A stretch of DNA of 64,000 bases, taken from NCBI GenBank assembly GCA_030248295.1, contig JASANH010001263.1:62001-126000 (forward strand). Reading direction: 5' to 3'. The notes under the pieces are model-generated. The model had not been told where the DNA came from. It was given only the letters and a program-made list of their open reading frames with translations, and searched no databases. The translations under genes and the position numbers were made by a program. The stretch comes from Mesodorylaimus sp. YZB2_4 (Eukaryota > Nematoda > Enoplea > Dorylaimida > Dorylaimidae). This document shows positions 22,426-31,594 of the stretch, piece by piece (within the stretch, counting starts at the first letter, position 1; each line of letters begins with the position of its first letter).

Positions 22426-23191
22426 GCGTTCTACAAAAATGAGTCAAGTACAGAAATCTTGATTTTGAGAAAAAGAAGATTAAATTTTTGACACTGACTC
22501 TTTTAATGCCTTATTCTCATACCTTAACGTCAGCTAGCTAGACAGTCAATCACTGCCTGTCCAACACGCTGACGAAATTTTATTCTTTCAAGACAAAGTA
22601 GGCCAATGACAAGAAACAGATAACTCACTTTTTGCTGCAACTAATATGGTCATGAGTGCACAAAATGCAAAATTGAGACAAGTGCAACACATTAACATAG
22701 GCGATGAAAATTGAAACATTGTCCGACCGTGTCTAAACTTTCATTTTTTTTTCAGAAGTAATACTTCATTTCATCATTGTCATCGATTCTGTTGCAGTCT
22801 GATTCAGCTAACGCGCCTCTGATCCTTGTAGACAAATCAGCAAATACTGTACTCTTCATGATTTGTTATCTTCGTAAATAAAACTGGCGCAAATTCCTAA
22901 TTTCTAGGGTGTGCATGGCCGATTTCTGCGGCACCGCTCATCTGCGCACTCTTAATTGTGTTCAGCAAGAATGAGACAAACGAGTGCAGGAGTGCAGGCT
23001 GTCAGCTGTCTCATTTTTGCTGGCAACTTCCTAGAAACCGCGAAAATTTTGGTACCCGCAGATCACTACAGGATCGTAGTCCAGATGTCTCACTTTGCTG
23101 GAGTATACTTTCGAGCGTGCTGTATCCGCTGGTGCAGTTATCTCATTTCGCAAAAAAATTGCTGTCGGCTCATTTTTGCACGACACCATTG
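22426..23191. other. AT-rich spacer, nothing recognised
   Basis: No exon chain seen. Several short near-repeats (TCTCATTTTTGC, TCTCACTTTGC, TCTCATTTCGC) between 22990 and 23180 hint at a decayed internal duplication. Confidence 0.4.
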
Positions 23192-23300
23192 ACGTGATAA
23201 AGCTGGCCACTTTCGAGACAGACATATAGCATCGTTCACATAAAATTCCAACATTTACTAGGAGCTAACAATCGCCCTTCCCCTTGTTTATGCAGGTCTA
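23192..23300 (+). repeat. Short third copy of the PP1 leader
   Basis: GATAAAGCTGGCCACTTTCG, the ATATAGCATCGTTCACATAA block and TTACTAGGAGCTAACAATCG match 22180-22271 in the same orientation. It contains only leader sequence, not the initiator or coding exon. Confidence 0.85.
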
Positions 23301-25317
23301 CCTATTTTCCAATAAGACGACATTTGTTTTAGATAAGTAATCAGCCGACCTCGCTTTCCCAGCTATAATATTCCACATAAGTTCATCTACGGGTGTGTTC
23401 TTAAGACAACTCGCTGGTGAGATGCGAATGCGCTTGCTTCCTCTGCTCTGACGTGAGTCATCGGAGGGATTTTTTTCGTCAAACCATATGACAATGATCG
23501 TGCCGATACGACTGGCGATGAGTCGATTGTGGCCACCGCAGCATTTAGGCCGTGCTGGCTGAAAATGCGGCTCCTATCATTGGGATCAACCCGCCATTTG
23601 TATAATGCTGCGTGAACTAGAACTACGCATTGTCATCCATCCTATGAATGCATATGAAGCAGCTGTATTAAATGTGATCGACGCAGAAAATGTGTTGCGA
23701 GGGTTGGGTAATTTCAAATAACCAACAGTGATTGTCAAGTCCGCCCTTCCCTCCCATAGTCAAAGCTACACTAGATACATGAGGTATACTCACCGTGCTG
23801 ATCGCAAGTTGCGGCGGGGCGACGAGCAACGTGGGGGTTTCACCCTTATCGTTTGCGAAGGGGGTCCCATTGAAGATGCTGGCGGAAAAAGGTAGGAAAG
23901 CTAGAGATCACGTAGCTCAGCTTCCTGAAAAGCAGTGATAATATTCAGCGATTGGTGTTGACTTGGAGGAGAGCGTCAAATATTTGGGAGCGAGTTGCAA
24001 AGGTAAGACAATCAATCTAAGCCAGCCTTATGTACAGAAAGTTCCTTTTTTAGAAAGTTTACGAAAACTTGCTGCCTAAAAAGGGGCACCGGTGGGGAAA
24101 AAGACGCGAGGCGAGGAAGCTGAAAATTTTCCGTTCTCTTAGCCTTTTAGAACGTAACTTACGGGTATTAGCGGAACGGACGAAAAAGGAGTGCTGTAGT
24201 GTGCTAGTTCGAGTAGAGAAGGCTTGGTAGTTTTGGCGAATGTGTGGTCGAAGATACAAAAGGCTCGATGTCTTCTACGGGATTTTGATTTTTTGCTTTT
24301 TTGTGAAGTCTTTTAAAGGAGACTGCTGGGTTATTTTAAAAAAACGAAAAATCGCAAAAACGTGGCTGCATCAGTTGGGCGATCGGCGAGTCTACAGCCA
24401 GAATGTTCTATTTCGTCTGCGTTAATACAGGAGGCAAACAAAGGCACTCACCTTCAGGATGAGGGAAGAGCCCTATGCAAATAGTCTCAAGGACAAAACT
24501 CTGAGCGCGAAAGTATTCCTGCTCAGAGTTTTGTCCTAGAGACTATACTTGTCTTATATCTACCTTAGCGGTTGTGCGCTCTCTGTGCAAGGCTGGCTGG
24601 CGTTAGTTTGCGCTGTAGTTTCTTTGCTGACAGTCGTACAACAATCAGACAAGCATCGCAGCTCGCCTTTGCTGGTATAGGCACCTGCTATCACACCCAT
24701 CCGTTATCATGCCAGAGCTTGCACCTTGCGTGTGTGCCATTCCTTTCGCTAACCTGGTCTCCTGACAAGTTCTCATCTTTCGCATTGCTCAAGCAGGATC
24801 ACAATATAATGGATCACCCGTAAAAGGTGTCACTGCTGATGCTATCGCCTTTGACCTCGCCACTTACGGCATATTCGAAGCAGGCGCAGGTTGAAAAGGC
24901 AGGCGCGAAGGCAAAGCGTTTGAACTTCTGTAGCTTTCCATCTCTTTCTAGCCGCAGCTCTGGAGTGGTACAGTCGATCTGATTTTCATAATCCTGAAAG
25001 CTACTTGTGACTTATCGCTCTGTATAGATCGTAGCTTGCCTTTTAACAAGCTTCGCAATGCCTCTTCGCCCAGCCGTCCCATCTCTCGATATGATGTTTC
25101 AGGCCATTTATTCATAGATCTTCTTTTAGAACTACTGACAGACTTTGCCAGCCGCATCATCTAATTAAACCGAGGAATTTTTTCGAGTCGTACAAACAAA
25201 GTTTTACATATTTTCTCAGCTATTCTACTTCTTTCTGGAATGATCTTGCGTCTGATGCAGCTTTATCATCACTAACTCGTTTCAAACATGCCATGTCTGC
25301 ACTGAAGTTCGGTGACT
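23301..25317. other. Repeat-rich intergenic stretch
   Basis: Apart from the hairpin at 24481-24546, no gene could be assembled. An open stretch with possible splice sites at about 23779-24085 fails the phase test (see rejected items). Confidence 0.45.
24481..24546. repeat. Foldback element, 26-bp arms
   Basis: Arm 24481-24506 (ATAGTCTCAAGGACAAAACT and onward) is the reverse complement of 24521-24546 with one mismatch and a 14-base loop. The right half plus loop recurs, diverged, at about 25587-25621 (AAGTATTCCTGCTCGGAGTT), so it is a dispersed element, not a local accident. Confidence 0.85.
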
Positions 25318-25490
25318 TGTGAGTTCATATTTATGTTTTACCACATCACCAAACGCTTATACGCGCTCGAGGGCGAAGGGACACATTTTACACGACATGG
25401 TTTACCGGCCCGCGAGTCGAACACTCGCCCGTAACTGCGCACCTGGCGTGAGAGGCAGACGCCTAACCCACCAAGCCACGAGGCCGATGG
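25318..25490 (-). mobile_element. tRNA-derived SINE, copy 5 (subfamily B, best-preserved head)
   Basis: On the minus strand it begins GGCCTCGTGGCTTGGTGGGT, continues TTAGGCGTCTGCCTCTCACG (A-box-like), AGTTACGGGCGAGTGTTCGA (B box), CGGGCCGGTAAACC, then AAAATGTGTCCCTTCGCCCT, CGAGCGCGTATAAGCGTTTG and GTGATGTGGTAAAACATAAA. The A and B boxes are at tRNA-like spacing, which marks this family as tRNA-derived. Confidence 0.82.
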
Positions 25491-25872
25491 TTTTGTGGTT
25501 CTTGTCTCTTACCTTCAGAGTGCGCATTCGCGTTTAGGCACGAGTTAACTATGAGTATGAGTATTTAGCCGTTTTTCCAGCTCGCCTCAAAAGTATTCCT
25601 GCTCGGAGTTTTGTCCCGAAGACTTAGATTCCATATCATCGCCGCCTGGGTGCGCTGGCTCTGCGCTACTGTACATTCGCATGCCATAGTCTACTGCCTC
25701 GCATCTAGAACTAATATGCGTGAAACTTCTTAGAAATCAGGTTTTTTTGGCCCGAATGATTGTAAGACCAGCATGTGGCGATGATCGCTAAAAGAACAAA
25801 GCGCACCACCAAACATTAGAAATGGGCTGTCTTTCGGATACAATGAACAGGTCAGGGCACTGCTACTAGTGA

Positions 25873-26169
25873 TTACCATATTCGTAGGACGTCCCGTTTC
25901 GCCGATTTCTGGACTTCGTTTCTTGGCCATTTCCTATTTGCCACGGTATTTACCGTCGATTCCTTACTCATTACCAATTTCCCTTTTCTTAGCTCAGTAA
26001 TACGAGACAATAAAACGTCAAACCCATACTTGACCTGCGGTCGATTCGTAGGCAAAGTAAGACGGTCATCTTTTATGGCATCGTGAGAAAATTCCTTCTT
26101 TGCTCCTTTTTTCTGCACATAAAACCTGCGTGGGCGTTTGTCATGTGACCCGTAATGGCCATCTGCCAT
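25873..26169 (-). CDS. Small basic hypothetical protein, 98 aa
   Basis: A single open frame from ATG at 26169 to TAA at 25873 codes for a Lys/Arg-rich protein beginning MADGHYGSHDKRPRRFYVQK and ending AKRDVLRIW. It is 90 bases head-to-head with the intact serpin start at 26260, which suggests a shared promoter region. There is no signal peptide or membrane segment, and I recognise no family. A weak alternative is that an intron (donor near 25975) truncates it. Length and position make it plausible, not proven. Confidence 0.4.
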   Translation of the reverse strand: MADGHYGSHDKRPRRFYVQKKGAKKEFSHDAIKDDRLTLPTNRPQVKYGFDVLLSRITELRKGKLVMSKESTVNTVANRKWPRNEVQKSAKRDVLRIW

Positions 26170-26259
26170 CGGACTCCACGACCTTCGGATTGCCGTTCAT
26201 CTTTAGTCTGGCTCCCCGTTTCTTCTGTTTGTTGTCAGCTGACGAAAGGCCTCTCCAAG

Positions 26260-27680
26260 ATGAAAGCAATTTTTATTGCACTTTGTAAGTGTTTTATCCG
26301 CTAATACGTTTGAAAAATCTAGTTCCTATTCTTGCTTTCAGGTGTTTTATCGGTTTCTGCGGTAGCATTTTGTGAGAACGAGCAGCCAATACTTACTTGC
26401 TCGGCTGACCTGTTCAAAGCCCAAGCAAAGCCAGCCAGTGACTTCCCACTCCGTCTGTTTCAAAAGCTGATCGCCGCAACTCCTGACAAGAACGTAGTGT
26501 TCTCACCAGTTTCGATCTCAGTAAGCCTAGCTCTGTTGGAACAAGCTGCCGAAGGAGAGACCAAATCTCAACTTGAGAACGTATTGTTTAACAATGCCTC
26601 AAAGCCGCAGAACACCTGGCTGTATCCGTACAAGTTCTTGGAGTCGTATATTGACCCAAGCGATGAAAATTCGACTGAAAATGGACAGAACAAGACCTGT
26701 TTGACGGTGTCGAGCGGTTTGTTTGTCCGAGATGGCTTGGTTGTGAAAGACGAGTTCAAGCACCTGGCGAAATGTTACGCAACCGACGTACAGAACGCGA
26801 GTTTTGTAAGCGCCCAAGCAACTGATACCATCAACTCGTGGATATCAGAAGTCAGCAAATCTACCGTACCCCAACTGGTCCATGCTGGCGAGCTTGATGC
26901 TGGCTCTGAAGCTGTCTTGATCAATGCCATTTACTTCAAAGCGCTGTGGGCGGTTCCGTTTGAGAAAATGGAAGAAACAGGTGTGTTTTATCGATTTGGA
27001 AAGGACGATGACAAACAGGAGGTAAGGATTCTCTCTAGTTACTCATAGCAGACAACTAACTTCTCTCTCTCTAGGTGACATATATCCGTACTTCTGGAAT
27101 TATGCGCTACCTAAGTGACGACGACTTCCACGTTGTCCAATTGCCCTACACTGACAAAAAGTTCACCATGCGCATCATTCTTCCAAAGAAGCGTGACGGA
27201 ATTCAACTTGTCCAAAAGCAGCTAACGCGAGAAAAGTTCGAGTCTCTGAAAGGACGTCATACAAACGTGAAAGTCAATGTGCAAATACCGATTTTTTCGA
27301 TCCTAACACCCAGCAATATGGGCACTCATCTGAAGGAATTGGGACTCGGAGAGCTTTTTGCTGATGCTGCTAATTTGACTGGACTCACTGATCAGCCATT
27401 CAAAATCAATGCCCTGCTTCACGAAGCAGCCATCGATGTGAGTTCCTTTTGAGGTGTTTCATCACAGCTAAGCTACAGGTGACCCTTTTTTCCATTTCAG
27501 GTTGATGAAAAAGGTACCGAAGCAGCGTCAGGGGCCGTTGCATCGGTATCCAGCTCTGCGAAAGATACGACCAACGACCAAGCTCCTACCGATTTCATTG
27601 TCGATCATCCCTTCCTATTTTCCGTCGTCTACGAAAAGCCATTGACTCCGATTTTCCTAGGAAAAGTGAACTATATTTGA
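26260..27680 (+). CDS. Secreted serpin, complete, 415 aa
   Basis: Exons 26260-26284, 26342-27021, 27075-27437 and 27501-27680 join in frame. The first intron splits the signal peptide (MKAIFIALCVLSVSAVAF), so the protein should be secreted. Serpin landmarks are NVVFSPVSISVSLAL, SGLFVRDGL, VLINAIYFKALW, FHVVQLPYTDKKFTMRIILP, ALLHEAAIDVDEKGTEAASG (the P17-P8 hinge) and DFIVDHPFLFSVVYE with the final strand FLGKVNYI. The hinge of small residues predicts an inhibitory serpin. The reactive loop (VASVSSSAKDTTNDQAPTD) is longer than usual; the scissile bond probably lies in the SSSAK stretch, but the exact P1 cannot be fixed. Exon boundaries match those of the other two serpin loci here. Confidence 0.95.
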
Positions 27681-28421
27681 GAAATAAGGAAATGAGGTTA
27701 CTGAGGAAAGAGTAAAGACAGGGAAAATCATGAGGAACTTTGTTTGTTAAACGGGATCAAGTTTGTGTTCGTGGGCAAGGTTATGCAAAAGTTCAACAGT
27801 TGTGCACATTTATTTGACATATGCTTCTGTTATTTTGATCTTCATCTCAATGGTGTCATTTCTGCTCTGCTATTTTGTCCAAAATGAAAGCATTTAACTT
27901 CTTCATCATTTTTACAGCCATTGTCGTCCTCATCTAAACCACCATAGCCGCAGACCCGCAGTGCGAAACCGTCTTCAGCAAGTGATAGCCACTATTATTA
28001 TACTAATCCACTCCTTGGATCGGAACAAACTGTCACTGTAAAGTTGGGTACCTAAACCCAAAGACCATGTCTTATGTCTTATGATTGTTGGTGCCATGCA
28101 TGTGGCTGATGAACCCATCTCCTTTTATTCTTGGAAAGAACTTACTGGCCATGAAAAAATTTGGGGGAATGGGGTCTTCTGATGTGCCTTGGCGAATATG
28201 GGCTGACTCGGTGAGTCTACCTATGTATGTTCACAATGCTCGATTATTTATTTGCAATCTGTCTTGGACGTGCGCAACCCAGGAGTTGGCCATCGAGATT
28301 CTCTGGTGCCTGGCTTTGACCTGCGAGGAAGAGAAAAGGACCAGTTTCCTGAAGCAGTGATGCTGTGATAGGTGCAGATAAGATATGCATGCATATTACA
28401 CCACTCTTGGCACCGAGCACA
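27681..28421. other. Intergenic stretch with a possible serpin first-exon relic
   Basis: At 27884 an ATG opens a signal-peptide-like run (MKAFNFFIIFTAIVVLI) that meets a stop codon and then reads TTIAADPQCETVFSK, reminiscent of a serpin N-terminus. No following exons exist, so it may be a decayed 5' fragment of another serpin copy. Low confidence. Confidence 0.3.
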
Positions 28422-28485
28422 TACAACCGCTTATATAAGCAAGATTTTGTGTCGACACAAAATCTTGCTTATATAAGCGGTTGTA
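28422..28485. repeat. Perfect 64-bp palindrome without spacer
   Basis: Bases 28422-28453 are the exact reverse complement of 28454-28485, centred on GTC|GAC. The arms contain GCTTATATAAGC, itself a palindrome. There is no loop at all. It could be the joined ends of a foldback element, a very young inverted duplication, or an assembly artefact. Confidence 0.95.
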
Positions 28486-28565
28486 CAATACTATCACCCT
28501 AGGCACCATATAAGGTGCATCGTGGCTTAAGAACACTGTCAACTGTAGGATCGCTAAGACCACAT

Positions 28566-29137
28566 CTAATTACTGTCTTCGATCGTGTTCACCTTTCCAG
28601 AAAATAAAATGGCTCCCGTCGGATGATGCAAAATGGTGAAGAGAAACGGGTGATTGACAGTGAATCGGATCGGCGCTCCAGGGGGGGGGGGGGGGGGGGA
28701 ATTGAACAGACGTTCTTTCCATAGGAATCGCTGTAGCTGCGGCAGCCTCGGTGCCATTCTCGTTCACCTAAACTAATCGTAAGCTTAGCAAATGATCAAT
28801 CAGAGAAATAAACAAGTTGAGCATACCTTGATATAAGCCTCGTGGATCACCTTGCTAACTCTAATTCTGTTTTGTGGGTCCATGCAGCTGAAGTCAGAGC
28901 TGTTGCCAAACTTGCTGGTCAGGCCGAGCTGTGACAAAATGGCTGTCAGGTCTGTGGGTAGTCGGATAGTGTATCTAGGCAGTTTCAGTTCCACGTTCTG
29001 ATTGCTGGCTTGCTCCCACACAGTTTCCGGCGAGATTTGTCTGAATTTCGGTTCGACAGCGGTAATTTCTGTGTTGGATGCCTTGGCTTTGACGATAATC
29101 ATCAAATCGGCAGGTGGCGTAGAACACCATGCCACTG
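28566..29137 (-). pseudogene. Broken serpin, C-terminal half
   Basis: Minus-strand exons are 28827 to about 29137 and 28566-28767. The first reads ADLMIIVKAKAS and LKLPRYTIRLPTDLTAILSQ up to VSKVIHEAYIK. The second starts VNENGTEAAAATAIPMERTS (hinge and loop) and should continue as NHPFLFTILHHPTG and FSGKVN. A 19-C run (28681-28699) in the reactive loop puts the two parts of this exon in different frames; 18 or 21 C would restore it. The exon upstream lacks the usual conserved start (VVQLPY region), which is degenerate. It is best read as the 3' half of the minus-strand serpin whose 5' half is at 30866-31594. Confidence 0.8.
28681..28699 (+). repeat. 19-G (minus strand 19-C) homopolymer in a serpin loop
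   Basis: An uninterrupted run of 19 G on the plus strand codes on the minus strand for a proline run in the reactive-centre loop. Its length modulo 3 decides whether the serpin C-terminus is read in frame. Confidence 0.9.
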
Positions 29138-29284
29138 CAGTGTAAAAACAATGCAAGCCATTCCTGCGGCAGTGAACTGTACTTTACAATTTTTTACTGT
29201 CATATCTTATCGTTTCCACAGTCATTCGGTGCCCTGAGAGCGTTCGGTGCGGTCGGCTGGGCGTGTCGGTGGGTCGTGCGAAAG

Positions 29285-30601
29285 ATGTTCAGCAAACTCG
29301 GTGGGGGAGGCGGCGGCGGCAAGAAGTCGGGCGACGACGATGGCAAAGGCGGATTCGGTGGTGGCTTTGCATCGTTCTGGAGACAGCAGTTTGCCCAGTT
29401 TCGTAAGCCACCCGTTTTATTTCTGCGTCTTGTCTACAGATCTCATTTAGGAAAGAAAAAGAGCGGCGACACGGTTTCGAGTTCGGAGAAAACGGTGACG
29501 TTGACCGCGGAGGAGAAGAATCAACTCGCGGCTGAAGTGGCATCGAACGCTCTGGGTTTGGACAGCAAGCAGGCTAGGGAGCAAGTGGCCAAGGCCATCG
29601 CCGCGGAAATGAAACGGCGACACGAAGAACGCGAACGAAGGCGCAGAGAGTTGATGGAGTCGACGCAGGTTTCTCTGCCCTGGGGACCGGTAAGCGATTT
29701 GATTTTACGTTGGTGCCCAATAAAACAGTATTGCCTCGATCTCGGTAAGGGAAATTCCTTTTTCAGAAACCTCCACCGAAGCAGGCTCCGAAGATGTCAA
29801 TGGGCGCTTCCGTCTATCCAATCAAAATGGATTTGCGACCCGAGGCCAAGGGAAAGCAAGTGAAAGGCAAGGCCGCGATCGAGGAAGACACGTGGGACGA
29901 CTCGGCTTGGAAGCCCGTGGCTGTCGGACCAACAGGGCCAACGCTCGAAGAGAAACGCAAGGCCTGGCTCGAGAAGAACACAGCCAGAGAAGCACCCAAG
30001 TCGAAGATCGGATCGAAGAAATCGAGCGTGAAAGGAAAGCGGAGTCTGGTCGCCAGCCCCGTCTCCTCGAGCTCATCTTCTGCAAGTCCTGTCGCTAATT
30101 CGCCGCCAGGCTATGGAGTGCAGCCGACAACGATCCAGATGGACGAGGAAGCAGTCCGGGAGATTCATGCGCACACGTTGGGCAAGATGCTGCAAAACAT
30201 TCTGGTAATTCCTGGTTTTTTGGACGATATTTTTAGATTTCCAAAAGTTGCTACTTCAGGTGCAAGCGTCGCAGTCACCGCAAGGAAAGGCGAAGCAAGC
30301 GAAGACCACTCCTGCGGCTCTGCAAAAAAACCCGCAAAACATGACCCCTGATGAACTGGTCCAGCTGCTCAAACACGACCCGAAGGCCTGGGACCAGCAC
30401 ACGCAGCAGAACACAGTCATATCGTTTGGCCTGGTCACGCCGACGGACGAGGACGTCGAGAAGGGAAAAAAGGGGAAGAAGGCGGAAAGGAAGCCCCAGA
30501 TCACCTTCGACACCGAGGTGGACGTTGCAAAGGCGCCAGTCGGTCGTGACTTTCAGTTCAACGAGAGGATCGAAAGGAGCAAGGCGACGTTGAAGAAGTG
30601 A
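29285..30601 (+). CDS. Charged, low-complexity protein, 378 aa, unrecognised
   Basis: Four exons, 29285-29402, 29451-29689, 29767-30204 and 30260-30601, join in frame with GT-AG introns. The start MFSKLGGGGGGGKKSGDDD is followed by a basic segment with a predicted long helix (SKQAREQVAKAIAAEMKRRH, EERERRRRELME), a Ser/Lys-rich middle (SSVKGKRSLVASPVSSSSSS), HAHTLGKMLQNIL, then a C-terminal part with QNMTPDELVQLLKHDPKAWD and KPQITFDTEVDVAKA. There is no signal peptide or membrane span. The Gly-rich start and charged helix recall complexin-like layouts, but the diagnostic sequence is absent and I do not assign it. The gene lies inside the interval between the two halves of the broken serpin, on the opposite strand. 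Confidence 0.75.
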
Positions 30602-30865
30602 TGGTTGTGATTGACGATTCCCTGTGTGCGACGTTGGATGAGAACGTGTATTGTGTGCGATGTGAAAAGTAGAAAGAGGGCCAAACTAGGGTTAGGACTC
30701 GGACGTGGGTAGTCCAGAATTTCTGATCAGCCAAACGAGTCCTCGCAGCTGGCCGAGCGGCCGTGAAGAGAATGCAGCATTTGTTTCTTTTTTGAATTCG
30801 GTCGTTTGCAGGATTGTATGCCAGCAAGCGATTTTGGTCCCCGTAACTTTTATCGCAACACTCAC

Positions 30866-31594
30866 CCTTTTCGCTTTGTCAGCTTTGGCTAACGAATAGA
30901 AATTACGATCTTCGAGCTGGGTGAAAGCCTTGCGCCAGGCGGCTTTAAAATAGATGGCATTTGCTAAAACGGCTGTGGTGGCTAGCGTCAGTACACCCAG
31001 TTTGATCAGCTTTGGTATTTTGTGAGCAGTGGCATTCGCGCACCATCAGTTGATTTTCTGACGGATAGCCTCGGTTTGACTAAAGTCGACTTTTTCGATG
31101 ACCGTTTCGAAACACTTTTTGACTTGGTCCAGGTATTCAGGTTTCACAGTGAAGTCCTTGTTGTAGGACATGCTGTTAGCCACGCTCAGTTTGGCTTGCT
31201 CTTCTTAAATGCGCAGTTCATGTTGCAAAGCCTGATCGGCGGGACTGATGTCTTCATTGAGTCCAATCGGTGCCAGTATGTTTTCCAATTCTGCTTGACT
31301 TTGTCCAGCAGCTCCCGCTTCGACCAAAGCCAATGCCAAGGCGATGGAAACTGGTAACAAGACTATGTTATTGTCCGCGTTCAAATTCACAATCTTTCTA
31401 TGAAGATCTATCATAAATTTATGCACGGGCTGGCTGATCTTGTTTGCCACTTCTAGTCCAAACTGGCATTTCGGGTTAGTTCCCGTAGTGACCAGGCCGA
31501 TTGTCGGAAACACAAGTACGCATACTCCTAAAAATGCCCAGTGCCTGCGTGATCTTTTCCAAAAAAAGCTTCACTTACCACACTGCAGGAACAT
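30866..31594 (-). pseudogene. Broken serpin, N-terminal half
   Basis: Minus-strand exons 31579-31594 and 30866-31527 give a split signal peptide (MFLQCGVCVLVFPTIGLVTT) like that of the intact serpin, then NIVLLPVSIALALALVEAG, LSVANSMSYNKDF, ATAHKIPKLIKLGVL and VLANAIYFKAAWRKAF. In-frame TAA (31205-31207) and TGA (31046-31048) interrupt it; the TGA sits where relatives have Ser. The exon ends in a good donor (AGG|GTGAGT) with the same phase as in the intact serpin. The next serpin exon occurs only 1.7 kb further, after the plus-strand gene, so this looks like one gene with an intron occupied by another gene, now dead. Confidence 0.82.

Noticed and set aside
23779..24085. Three-exon gene on the plus strand starting MRYTHRADRKL
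   Set aside because: Splice sites look good, but the first exon ends in phase 2 while the attractive reading of the next exon needs phase 1; the in-phase reading meets a stop at once.
25380..25480. Possible tRNA genes at the SINE heads (A and B boxes present)
   Set aside because: The acceptor stem does not pair, the anticodon arm is not formed, and diverged copies with shared non-tRNA bodies show that these are SINEs.
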